Under the pieces are notes generated by a model, which saw nothing but the letters and a program-made list of their open reading frames with translations, made no database searches and had not been told where the DNA came from. From positions 1 through 6,385 of the forward strand of contig JABEVH010000001.1 of NCBI GenBank assembly GCA_013043915.1: a stretch of DNA of 6,385 nt, in the 5' to 3' direction. This document shows positions 1-6,012 of this stretch, piece by piece. This DNA comes from Pseudomonadales bacterium (lineage in GTDB: Bacteria; Pseudomonadota; Gammaproteobacteria; Pseudomonadales; Moraxellaceae). Within the stretch, counting starts at the first letter, position 1. Each line of letters starts with the position of its first letter. The translations under genes and the position numbers were made by a program.

Positions 1-467
1 ATACCCAGATCCCTAGCCAGGGTTTCGAGCTGGAGAATAGCCGCAGGTCGGTACACGTCAACCGATGCCACCAAAACCGTCTTTTTCTGATCCTTGAGAT
101 AGCGTGCCAACTTGGCTACCGTCGTCGTCTTGCCTGCACCTTGCAACCCGGCCATCAGCACAATGGCAGGAGGTGTCGTCGACAGATTTAATGAGGCATT
201 TGCCTCTCCCATGATCCGGACCAACTCATCGTGCACTATTTTGACGAACGCCTGCCCAGGCGCTAAGGACTTGAGGATTTCCTGGCCCAAAGCCTCTGAC
301 CTGACTTTATCTACAAAGTCTTTGACCACTGGCAAAGCAACATCAGCTTCGAGAAGAGCCATGCGCACTTCGCGCAAGGTATCTTTGATGTTATCTTCGT
401 TTAAACGGCCACCACCTGCGACAGCACGCAGGCTATGGGTTAATCGTTCCGTCAGATTTTCAAACAT
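1..467 (-). CDS. ffh: Signal recognition particle GTPase Ffh, N-terminal part (runs off the left edge)
   Basis: Ffh binds 4.5S RNA to form the signal recognition particle. It delivers ribosomes making inner-membrane proteins to the receptor FtsY through paired GTP hydrolysis. Only the first 155 codons are here, beginning MFENLTERLTHSLRAVAGGG. Residues 1 to about 85 form the helical N domain. The G domain follows, with the P-loop GLQGAGKTTT at 107-116 and the DVYRPAA motif at 137-143. The rest of the G domain and the methionine-rich M domain lie outside the window. The ATG at 467 is preceded by GAGG (473-476) at a five-base gap, and the protein start matches the family. Two small departures from the E. 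coli sequence as remembered are Val136 for Ala before DVYRP and Leu145 for Lys in the AAIxQLETLA stretch; neither touches a nucleotide contact known to me. The gene is divergent from ypjD, as in E. coli. Identification is firm. Confidence 0.97.
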   Translation of the reverse strand, partial: MFENLTERLTHSLRAVAGGGRLNEDNIKDTLREVRMALLEADVALPVVKDFVDKVRSEALGQEILKSLAPGQAFVKIVHDELVRIMGEANASLNLSTTPPAIVLMAGLQGAGKTTTVAKLARYLKDQKKTVLVASVDVYRPAAILQLETLARDLG

Positions 468-498
468 GTCGGCCTCATCGCAGACTGCAAAGTGTGGC

Positions 499-504
499 AT
501 TATA
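499..504 (-). promoter_or_regulatory. Probable -10 box of the ffh promoter
   Basis: The minus strand reads TATAAT, a perfect sigma-70 -10 hexamer, 31 bases upstream of the ffh ATG. Transcription would start near 492, giving a leader of about 25 bases that contains the GAGG ribosome-binding site. At a 16-18 base spacing no good -35 hexamer is visible (GTTTCT at 522-527 is poor), and there is no extended TG motif. The assignment therefore rests on the -10 box and its position. Confidence 0.5.
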
Positions 505-610
505 GCCGCCAAGCGCATCACAGAAACCTGTCATTCACCTCAGCACCCCCTTTAAGGTTGTCGCTTCGGGTGTGGCTGTGCGAAACTTAGGGGCTAAGAA
601 GGAACCGCTT

Positions 611-1420
611 GTGCATAACATGGCTCTTATTGCCGGATTTTCAGCTGTCGTGCTTTATTTCATAGCCTCCTGGATGTCCGGGCGGGCATTGTGGGCTAAT
701 CGTCCGCAGCAGAGGGTGTCTGTGATCGCACTGGGGGCTTTGGCCTTGCCCTTACAGTTGCTATCCCTGCATGAACAGATACATGGACCGGCAGGACTGG
801 ATCTTAGTCTTTTTCATATGATGTCGCTCGTCAGCTGGATGATGGCTACCCTGACGGTATTGTTCAGCATTTATCGCCCCGTGATTTCTTTGAGCGCACT
901 GGCCTTTCCCTTGGCTGGAGTGAGTACCTTGGCGTCGCTGCTAATTCCCTTAACTTATCATCCTGTTGAGCATCTCTCTCATGCCGGTGAAGCTCACGTC
1001 ATACTCTCCATCCTGGCTTATAGCCTGTTCTTTGTAGCTGCTGGACTGGCCATGCTTTTGTTTATACTTAACCGACGACTAAAACTTAAGCAACCCTTGC
1101 CTACCCTAAGATTACTTCCTCCGCTACAAACTCTGGAAACCCTGTTATTTGAGACACTGGTGGCTGGCTGGGTCTTGTTAACCCCCGCCATTGTCCTTGG
1201 CTTATTTGTTGTACATAACTTGCGTGCTGAACACCTGGTCCATAAAACCGTATTCTCCGTGGCAGCATGGCTCTTGTTTGCGACACTTATCGCAGGCAGA
1301 TATCGCTTGGGTTGGCGCGGACCTCGGGCTGTACGCATGACCCTGATCGGCTTTGCCTTGTTAGTTGTGGGTTTTTATGGCTCCAAAGCCGTGCTAGAAC
1401 TGGTGCTGCATGTTAACTAA
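611..1420 (+). CDS. ypjD: YpjD, CcsA-like cytochrome c assembly family inner-membrane protein
   Basis: This is a polytopic membrane protein of the YpjD branch of the cytochrome c assembly (CcsA/CcmC-like) family; its biochemical role is not established. About eight hydrophobic segments are visible, near residues 4-23, 37-53, 65-88, 93-114, 128-154, 178-201, 213-229 and 242-265. The C-terminal pattern FSVAAWLLF...GWRGPRAV...FYGSKAV is diagnostic for the group. The tryptophan-rich WWD haem motif of true CcsA proteins is not seen, so haem handling should not be assumed. The frame is open back to GTG 572, but AAGGAA at 599-604 sits six bases before GTG 611. That start gives 269 residues, close to the roughly 263 of E. 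coli YpjD. ATG 620 lies too far from that site. The gene is followed after 16 bases by corB, the same partner as in E. coli, and is probably cotranscribed with it. Confidence 0.88.
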   Translation: MHNMALIAGFSAVVLYFIASWMSGRALWANRPQQRVSVIALGALALPLQLLSLHEQIHGPAGLDLSLFHMMSLVSWMMATLTVLFSIYRPVISLSALAFPLAGVSTLASLLIPLTYHPVEHLSHAGEAHVILSILAYSLFFVAAGLAMLLFILNRRLKLKQPLPTLRLLPPLQTLETLLFETLVAGWVLLTPAIVLGLFVVHNLRAEHLVHKTVFSVAAWLLFATLIAGRYRLGWRGPRAVRMTLIGFALLVVGFYGSKAVLELVLHVN

Positions 1421-1423
1421 GGC

Positions 1424-1429
1424 AAGGAG
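1424..1429 (+). promoter_or_regulatory. Ribosome-binding site of corB
   Basis: AAGGAG is a near-perfect Shine-Dalgarno sequence. It lies seven bases before GTG 1437 and ten before ATG 1440. The GTG has the better spacing, but the two starts differ by a single residue. Confidence 0.7.
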
Positions 1430-1436
1430 CTGAGGC

Positions 1437-2693
1437 GTGATGGTAAGCAGTTCCCCAAGCGGATTATTACTAACCCTGGTGTTAGCCATTACAGGTTCGG
1501 CATTTTTCTCAGCGGCAGAAACGGGCATCATGACCGCCAACCGTTATCGGCTCAGGCATCAGGCCAACCTAGGACACCGGCGTGCGCAACGCATTCTGGA
1601 TTTGCTGGCACAGCCTCAACGCTTGCTTACCCTGATTCTTATTGGCAATTCGGCCATGAATATCATGGCCGGATCCATGGCAACCCTGTTGGGCTTAAAG
1701 CTGCATGGTGATGCAGGCATTGCGATCAGCACCGGCATTCTCACCGTCATGTTGCTTATATTTGGTGAAGTTGGGCCTAAAACCTTCGCCGCTGCTCACC
1801 CAGAAAAAGTTGCATACCCTGCAGCCTTTGTACTGACCTGGTTACTAAAAGTCACCCATCCCTTGGTCACCGGCGTCAATGCCTTGGCTAGTTTTGTATT
1901 TCGTTTCAATGTTCTCAACTCGTCCCATCAGGAAGAGTTAAACAGTGAAGAACTGCGTTCGCTGGTGCATGACTCAGGGCATGTCTTACCCAACCAACGT
2001 CGCGGCATGTTGCTGGGCGTCCTCGACTTAGAAACCATCTGCGTGGATGACATCATGATTCCCCGTCAGGATGTTGTCGGCATCAATATTGAAGATGATG
2101 TAGAAAGCATCGTGCTTCAGTTACGCTCGGTTCAGCATACTCGCCTACCCGTATTCAAGGGTGAGCTGAATAATTGCATAGGTATTTTGCATGTACGCCA
2201 CACCACGCGTTTTCTGCAATCGGATAATCTTACCCGAGCAGAAATCCTGCAGCATGTGCGCGAGCCCTATTATGTGCCTGAAGGCACATCGTTGCCTGCA
2301 CAACTTAGGAACTTTCAAAAACAGCGGCAGCGTATGGGCTTGGTCGTCGATGAGTATGGAGATATTCAAGGCGTTGTGACGCTGGAAGATATTCTGGAAG
2401 AGATTGTCGGTGACTTTACCACCAGCGTTGGCGACCACAGTAAATCCCTGGTAGCACAACCGGATGGCTCCTTCCTGCTTGATGGCAGCATCAGCCTGCG
2501 TGAATTGAATCGACGCCTGCACTGGCAACTGCCTCAGGATGGGGCTCGCACCTTAAGTGGCCTTATCATCGAATACCTTGATGTCATCCCTGAATCTCCC
2601 CTTTCACTTCGTATCGAAAACTATGTCATCGAAGTGCTGCAGGTTCGCGACAACACCATTCGATCGGCACGCGTCAAACTCTGGGAAAATTGA
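1437..2693 (+). CDS. corB: CorB/CNNM-family magnesium transport protein (DUF21, paired CBS, CorC/HlyC domains)
   Basis: This is an inner-membrane protein of the CNNM/CorC/CorB family, whose members transport Mg2+ and bind Mg-ATP in their CBS domains. The DUF21 membrane domain covers about residues 8-160 and has the conserved stretches FFSAAETG (23-30), LIGNSAMN (68-75) and FGEVGPKT (109-116). A CBS pair spans about 200-330, starting at DDIMIPRQDV and ending at the hallmark DEYGDIQGVVTLEDILEEIV (305-324). The C-terminal CorC/HlyC domain (about 340-418) contains DGSISLRELN and ends near LWEN. At 418 residues it is close to E. coli YfjD/CorB and aligns with it along its length from memory. It lacks the short soluble architecture of CorC. 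The start is GTG 1437 or the adjacent ATG 1440. It lies between ypjD and dapE, and its TGA is two bases from the dapE ATG. Whether it imports or exports Mg2+, or senses it, cannot be read from sequence. Confidence 0.93.
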   Translation: MMVSSSPSGLLLTLVLAITGSAFFSAAETGIMTANRYRLRHQANLGHRRAQRILDLLAQPQRLLTLILIGNSAMNIMAGSMATLLGLKLHGDAGIAISTGILTVMLLIFGEVGPKTFAAAHPEKVAYPAAFVLTWLLKVTHPLVTGVNALASFVFRFNVLNSSHQEELNSEELRSLVHDSGHVLPNQRRGMLLGVLDLETICVDDIMIPRQDVVGINIEDDVESIVLQLRSVQHTRLPVFKGELNNCIGILHVRHTTRFLQSDNLTRAEILQHVREPYYVPEGTSLPAQLRNFQKQRQRMGLVVDEYGDIQGVVTLEDILEEIVGDFTTSVGDHSKSLVAQPDGSFLLDGSISLRELNRRLHWQLPQDGARTLSGLIIEYLDVIPESPLSLRIENYVIEVLQVRDNTIRSARVKLWEN

Positions 2694-2695
2694 CC

Positions 2696-3826
2696 ATGAC
2701 CAGCCCCACCCTGGCATTGGCGCTAGAACTTCTGCGCCAACCCTCCATAACGCCCGATGATGCTGGCTGCCAAACCATCATGATGCAGCGCCTCCAGGCC
2801 TTGGGCTTTGTCTGTGAACGCCTGCGCTATGGAGAGGTTGATAACTTTTGGGCTCGCCGCGGCAACCTAGGGCCTTTGCTCGTTTTTGCTGGACATACCG
2901 ATGTGGTGCCTCCTGGCCCGGCAGAACAATGGCTCACCCCTCCGTTTGAGCCTGTTTTAGAAGATGGTTACCTCCGTGCTCGCGGAGCAGCGGACATGAA
3001 GGGTTCCTTGGCCGCCATGATCATCGCCTGTGAATCATTTATCCACCAGTACCCTGATCATACTGGCAGTCTGGCTTTTCTAATTACCAGCGATGAAGAA
3101 GGAGTGGCTGCGGATGGAACCCGTCGGGTGGTGGAAACCCTGCGGGCACGCCGGGAAATCCCTGATTATTGTATCGTGGGTGAACCCTCCAGCCATGAAC
3201 GCTTGGGTGATACGATCAAGGTGGGTCGACGCGGCTCCCTGAATGCAGTACTTCACGTGCATGGCAAGCAAGGCCATGTCGCTTATCCGCAGCGCGCGGA
3301 TAATCCTCTGCATAGAGCCCTGCCGGCACTGACTGAACTTACCCAAGAAGTTTGGGATCAGGGCAATGCGTTTTTTCCGGCGACATCCCTGCAAATATCC
3401 AATATACATGCAGGTACAGGTGCCAATAACGTTATTCCAGGGACCTTGGAGGTGGTGTTCAACTTCCGTTTCTGTACAGAAGTGACAGAAGAACAATTAC
3501 GTTTGCGTACGGTCGCCATCCTAAATCGCCATGGACTGGCCTATGATCTGCAATGGCAACTGAGTGGTTTACCCTTTCTGACCCAGCAGGGAGCCTTGTT
3601 GGAGGCGGCCAAAACCACCATTAGAGAACGATTGGGATTTGACACCGATTGCTCAACGACAGGGGGCACTTCAGATGGCCGCTTTATAGCCCCCCTGGGT
3701 ACCCAAGTCATCGAACTTGGGCCCATCAATGCCACGATCCACCAGATTAATGAAACGGTACTCGTACAAGACTTAGATACCCTAACCTCTCTTTATCAGG
3801 GCATCCTGGAACGGTTGATGCTGTAA
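2696..3826 (+). CDS. dapE: Succinyl-diaminopimelate desuccinylase
   Basis: DapE hydrolyses N-succinyl-L,L-diaminopimelate to L,L-diaminopimelate and succinate. This is a late step of the succinylase route to lysine and the meso-DAP of peptidoglycan; the enzyme is a cytoplasmic dizinc M20 peptidase. From ATG 2696 the protein has 376 residues. Its metal and catalytic residues fall at H67 (GHTD), D69, D100 (GAADMKGS), E134 and E135 (SDEE), E163 (VGEPSS) and H349 (ATIHQIN). These match the published Haemophilus DapE numbering as I recall it, which strongly favours this start over TTG 2690. The dimerisation lid domain (about 178-290) includes GRRGSLN, GHVAYP and GTGANNVIPG. GGGAA at 2683-2687 is not present; a weak GGGAA-like site reads GGGAAAA from 2683, eight bases before the ATG, so translational coupling to corB is likely. 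All catalytic residues are present, so the enzyme should be active. Confidence 0.97.
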   Translation: MTSPTLALALELLRQPSITPDDAGCQTIMMQRLQALGFVCERLRYGEVDNFWARRGNLGPLLVFAGHTDVVPPGPAEQWLTPPFEPVLEDGYLRARGAADMKGSLAAMIIACESFIHQYPDHTGSLAFLITSDEEGVAADGTRRVVETLRARREIPDYCIVGEPSSHERLGDTIKVGRRGSLNAVLHVHGKQGHVAYPQRADNPLHRALPALTELTQEVWDQGNAFFPATSLQISNIHAGTGANNVIPGTLEVVFNFRFCTEVTEEQLRLRTVAILNRHGLAYDLQWQLSGLPFLTQQGALLEAAKTTIRERLGFDTDCSTTGGTSDGRFIAPLGTQVIELGPINATIHQINETVLVQDLDTLTSLYQGILERLML

Positions 3827-4699
3827 TCAGTACTTCTCGGCCACTTCACGCAAACGCATTAATCCCTCTTGGGCCACACTGGCAATCAGGGTGCCATCCT
3901 GGCTAAAAATACTGCCACGGTTGGTACCTCTGCCACCGGCAGCCCTTGGCGAGTCCATTTGATACAGCAACCACTCATCGACACGGAAGTCCCTATGGAA
4001 CCACATAGCATGATCCAGGCTAGCTGCTTGAATGTTGGGTTGCATAAAGGACACACCATGAGGAAGCATGGCGGTTCCCATCAAGGCAAAGTCAGAAGCG
4101 AAAGCCAGTATGCTTTGGTGCAACAAACGATCATCCGGTAAACGAGACTGCGCCTTCATCCAGTGATAACGCAAGGGCTCCTGGGTAGGTGGAGCAAAGG
4201 GATTAATGGGATTGATGGGGCGAATTTCGATAGGGCGTTCACGGCAAAATGCGTCACGTATCTTTTCAGGCAACAGGTGAGCAATACGCGAGCGCAACTC
4301 GGTTTCATTGGGTAAATTTTCCGGGCCTTCCACCTCAGGCATGGCCATCTGATGATCCAGGCCATCTTCGTCGCGGGCGAATGAGGCCATCAACACGAAA
4401 ATAGCCTCACCATGTTGAACCGCCTTGACCTGTCGGGTACAAAAACTCTTGCCATCCCGTAAGCGATCAACCAGATACACTATCGGCGCATGAATATCGC
4501 CAGCGCGCAAAAAATAACCATGCAATGAATGAGCGTAGCGATCATCGACGGTACGCCCTGCGGCCATTAACGACTGCCCAAGGACCTGTCCACCAAACAC
4601 ATTTTTTCCGACAATGTTGCGGCTTGGGCCACGGTATATGCCCTGCTCAATACACTCAAGATCAAGTAACTCCAGCAACTCATCAATGACATTGGCCAC
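3827..4699 (-). CDS. tesB: Acyl-CoA thioesterase II (TesB)
   Basis: TesB hydrolyses medium- and long-chain acyl-CoA to free fatty acid and CoA in the cytoplasm, using two fused hotdog folds. The N-terminal hotdog contains NVFGGQVLGQ and HSLHGYFLRAGD. The C-terminal hotdog contains ASDFALM, LDHAMWFHR, EWLLY and VAQEGLMR. From GTG 4699 the protein has 290 residues. The catalytic residues of E. coli TesB (Asp204, Thr228, Gln278) correspond to Asp203, Ser227 and Gln277, so the threonine is replaced by serine, which keeps the hydroxyl. The frame also has an ATG at 4705, but the Shine-Dalgarno GGAG (4706-4709) abuts that ATG directly and stands six bases from GTG 4699. The GTG start also aligns residue for residue with the E. 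coli N-terminus. The stop codon touches that of convergent dapE with no gap. The true start may still be the ATG. Confidence 0.93.
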   Translation of the reverse strand: MANVIDELLELLDLECIEQGIYRGPSRNIVGKNVFGGQVLGQSLMAAGRTVDDRYAHSLHGYFLRAGDIHAPIVYLVDRLRDGKSFCTRQVKAVQHGEAIFVLMASFARDEDGLDHQMAMPEVEGPENLPNETELRSRIAHLLPEKIRDAFCRERPIEIRPINPINPFAPPTQEPLRYHWMKAQSRLPDDRLLHQSILAFASDFALMGTAMLPHGVSFMQPNIQAASLDHAMWFHRDFRVDEWLLYQMDSPRAAGGRGTNRGSIFSQDGTLIASVAQEGLMRLREVAEKY

Positions 4700-4726
4700 C
4701 AGCATCTCCAGATAATTGCATAATGA

Positions 4727-4732
4727 ATCATA
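4727..4732 (-). promoter_or_regulatory. Possible -10 box upstream of tesB
   Basis: The minus strand reads TATGAT, five of six matches to the -10 consensus, which would place the start of transcription near 4720, about 20 bases before the tesB start codon. An ATGACA -35-like hexamer exists further upstream, but its 21-base spacing is too long and no better -35 is visible. Confidence 0.3.
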
Positions 4733-4770
4733 CTAGCAGGGCTTAGACCTATCTGTCATCCCACATGTAT

Positions 4771-4816
4771 TGCCTACCCCGGTTGAAAATTCACCACGAA
4801 AAGCCTAAGGTAGGCA
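4771..4816. repeat. 8-bp inverted repeat in the leader of the small gene
   Basis: TGCCTACC (4771-4778) and GGTAGGCA (4809-4816) are perfect inverted copies separated by 30 bases. In RNA they could form an 8-bp helix upstream of the small basic reading frame. The right arm overlaps the first copy of the CCTAAGGTAG direct repeat. Function is unknown, and a stem with so long a loop could be chance. Confidence 0.4.
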
Positions 4817-4832
4817 TCCAAACCTAAGGTAG
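4804..4832 (+). repeat. Two direct copies of CCTAAGGTAG, 19-base period
   Basis: CCTAAGGTAG occurs at 4804-4813 and 4823-4832. With one mismatch the match extends three bases leftward. The second copy contains the probable Shine-Dalgarno TAAGG of the frame starting at 4840. A period near two helical turns would suit a dimeric DNA-binding protein; alternatively the first copy may be a decoy or alternative ribosome-binding site. Neither is shown by the sequence. Confidence 0.5.
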
Positions 4833-4839
4833 ATAGATC

Positions 4840-5091
4840 ATGAGCAAACCACCTAAAGTACTCAAGCCACGAAACTGGGTTGCTAAGCATGCACGCCTGG
4901 AAGGCTGTGTGCATCAGGATAAAACCGGAGATTACGCACCGCGCTGCCGGCAGAAACGGCAATGGAAACTAGATCTGAACCCCGACCTTGCTCGGGGTTC
5001 TTCGTTTTTAGGGGCCGCGCTATGGGCTATCTTCTCAACCCCACGACCGCGAGAATCCCCTCGCTTTCCGTCCCTACGGGATCTTCGATAG
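4840..5091 (+). CDS. Small basic protein of unknown function whose frame runs through a terminator
   Basis: I do not recognise a named family with certainty. The reading frame (83 codons) starts MSKPPKVLKPRNWVAKHARL and is strongly basic over its first 43 residues (12 Lys/Arg), ending that stretch with RQKRQWK. Short basic proteins with a KPRNxVAK-like start are familiar from gammaproteobacteria, but that is recollection only. TAAGG (4825-4829) lies ten bases before the ATG. A strong intrinsic terminator occupies codons 46-57, before any in-frame stop, so the usual transcript should encode about 56 residues and no stop codon. Read-through would give 83 residues, the last 27 of which look like unselected sequence. 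It stands alone, divergent from tesB and convergent with the transglutaminase gene. It could also be a 45-50 residue protein that lost its stop by a small indel: the next frame has TAG at 4968-4970, exactly before the hairpin. Confidence 0.5.
   Translation: MSKPPKVLKPRNWVAKHARLEGCVHQDKTGDYAPRCRQKRQWKLDLNPDLARGSSFLGAALWAIFSTPRPRESPRFPSLRDLR
4977..5009 (+). terminator. Strong Rho-independent terminator inside the small reading frame
   Basis: GAACCCCGA (4977-4985) pairs perfectly with TCGGGGTTC (4992-5000) around a six-base loop, giving a GC-rich 9-bp stem. It is followed by TTCG and five T residues (5005-5009). The T-rich side is on the plus strand only, so it serves the rightward transcript that starts before 4840. 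In the opposite direction the stem is followed by AGATCTAG, without a U tract, so it would be poor for the transglutaminase operon. Confidence 0.85.
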
Positions 5092-5103
5092 ACCACAATC
5101 TTT
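5010..5103. other. Spacer between the terminator and the transglutaminase stop
   Basis: Apart from the tail of the small open frame, this stretch holds only short possible hairpins: GCGAG (5049-5053) with CTCGC (5060-5064), and TCCC/GGGA around 5071-5081. No T-rich tail follows either one on the minus strand, so no convincing terminator for the leftward operon is seen. Confidence 0.4.
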
Positions 5104-6012
5104 TCAGTGGTAGCCATGGGGAGGTTTAGAGGTAGCACCTGGTTCTACCGTGACACTCACCTTCAACTCATGAGCACCTCCACCCTGAATCACGCCTCGT
5201 ACCGGTGATACATCACCAAAATCACGCCCCCAACCAACGACCACATACCGCTCATCCGCTAAACATCCATTGGTAGGATCCCACTCTACCCAGCCACTCT
5301 CAGGAAAGTACACGGCCACCCATGCATGCGTAGCATCTACGCCCTGTAACCTAGGCTGCCCCGGAGGGGGATCCGTACGCAAATAACCACAAACATAGCG
5401 TGCCGCCAACCCTAAAGATCGCAAACTAGCTATCATCAGATGAGCAAAATCCTGACATACCCCGCGTCGTTCCTGCAAAATATCCATGACCGGTGTTTCT
5501 ATGGTGGTTGATGCCGGCAAATACGTAAAATCCTGATAGATGTGTTGATTAAGTGCCTGAACCGCCTCAAACAAGGAACTTCCTCGTGGGAAAAATTCAC
5601 GTGCAAAATCTGCAAGTTGATTTTTGACTCTGACATAAGGCGACTGGTAAAGGTAATGCGACACCTCAAGAGGTATCTCTCCCCCATAACGTAAACGACG
5701 AACCGTGCTTTCCCAGGAGACAGGTCTGCCTGTTTGTATAGTCCAAGGTCGAGGCTCTACTTCTACACAAAGTACCAAAGAAATTTCCAGTTGTTCATGT
5801 AGAAATTCTATAGCAACGTATTCAACCTGGTTTCCCCAAGCATCGGTACTTATACGCCTCTGTGTAGGTTCAGGACTTATCGTCACTTGACAGCACCAGG
5901 GGCGTTGCCAATCCATTGGCCTGGGAATCAGGTGCAAGAGATGTTGCGCGTGCGTAACCGGCACACTGTAACGGTAGGTGGTCTGATGCTCAATACGATA
6001 ACGCATAGTCAT
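5104..6012 (-). CDS. Transglutaminase-like cysteine hydrolase
   Basis: This is a complete 302-residue protein of the bacterial transglutaminase-like superfamily, probably a cytoplasmic peptidase or amidase because no signal peptide is seen. Residues 1 to about 90 form the N-terminal beta domain of this family, starting MTMRYRIEHQTTYRYSVPVT and including DAWGNQVEYV (57-66). The papain-like core follows, with the triad visible as Cys186 in RRGVCQDFAH, His229 in DATHAWVAVYFP and Asp245 in WVEWDPTNG. Downstream, YVVVGWGRDFGDVSPVRGV is typical of the group. ATG 6012 shares one base with the TGA of the alpha-E gene and has AAGG seven bases before it, so it is preferred over ATG 6006. Coupling to the alpha-E gene fits the predicted peptide-ligation operons that add a circularly permuted ATP-grasp protein. 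The substrate is unknown. Confidence 0.92.
   Translation of the reverse strand: MTMRYRIEHQTTYRYSVPVTHAQHLLHLIPRPMDWQRPWCCQVTISPEPTQRRISTDAWGNQVEYVAIEFLHEQLEISLVLCVEVEPRPWTIQTGRPVSWESTVRRLRYGGEIPLEVSHYLYQSPYVRVKNQLADFAREFFPRGSSLFEAVQALNQHIYQDFTYLPASTTIETPVMDILQERRGVCQDFAHLMIASLRSLGLAARYVCGYLRTDPPPGQPRLQGVDATHAWVAVYFPESGWVEWDPTNGCLADERYVVVGWGRDFGDVSPVRGVIQGGGAHELKVSVTVEPGATSKPPHGYH

Noticed and set aside
112..555. 147-codon plus-strand frame opposite ffh
   Set aside because: It is antisense to the well-supported ffh N-terminus and runs into the ffh promoter; its composition is that of a shadow frame and it resembles no family I know.
558..587. Possible ypjD promoter, TTGTCG with GAAACT
   Set aside because: The -10 match is only three of six and the spacing is 18; too weak to annotate, although the ypjD promoter must lie somewhere in 468-600.
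2145..2528. 127-codon minus-strand frame inside corB
   Set aside because: It is antisense to the CBS and CorC/HlyC region of corB, with no independent support.
3080..3496. 138-codon minus-strand frame inside dapE
   Set aside because: Shadow of dapE, whose catalytic residues are all encoded on the other strand.
3869..4141. 90-codon plus-strand frame opposite tesB
   Set aside because: Entirely antisense to a conserved gene with intact motifs; no ribosome-binding site or recognisable domain.
4840..4980. Identification of the small basic protein as ArfA
   Set aside because: The DPLFRxR and KGKGSY motifs of ArfA are not present; only the gene architecture is similar, so the name was not assigned.
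4932..5138. 68-codon minus-strand frame beginning inside the end of the transglutaminase gene and reading across the terminator
   Set aside because: No Shine-Dalgarno precedes either candidate ATG, the frame crosses the hairpin, and the Arg/Gly/Ser-rich product looks like translated non-coding sequence.
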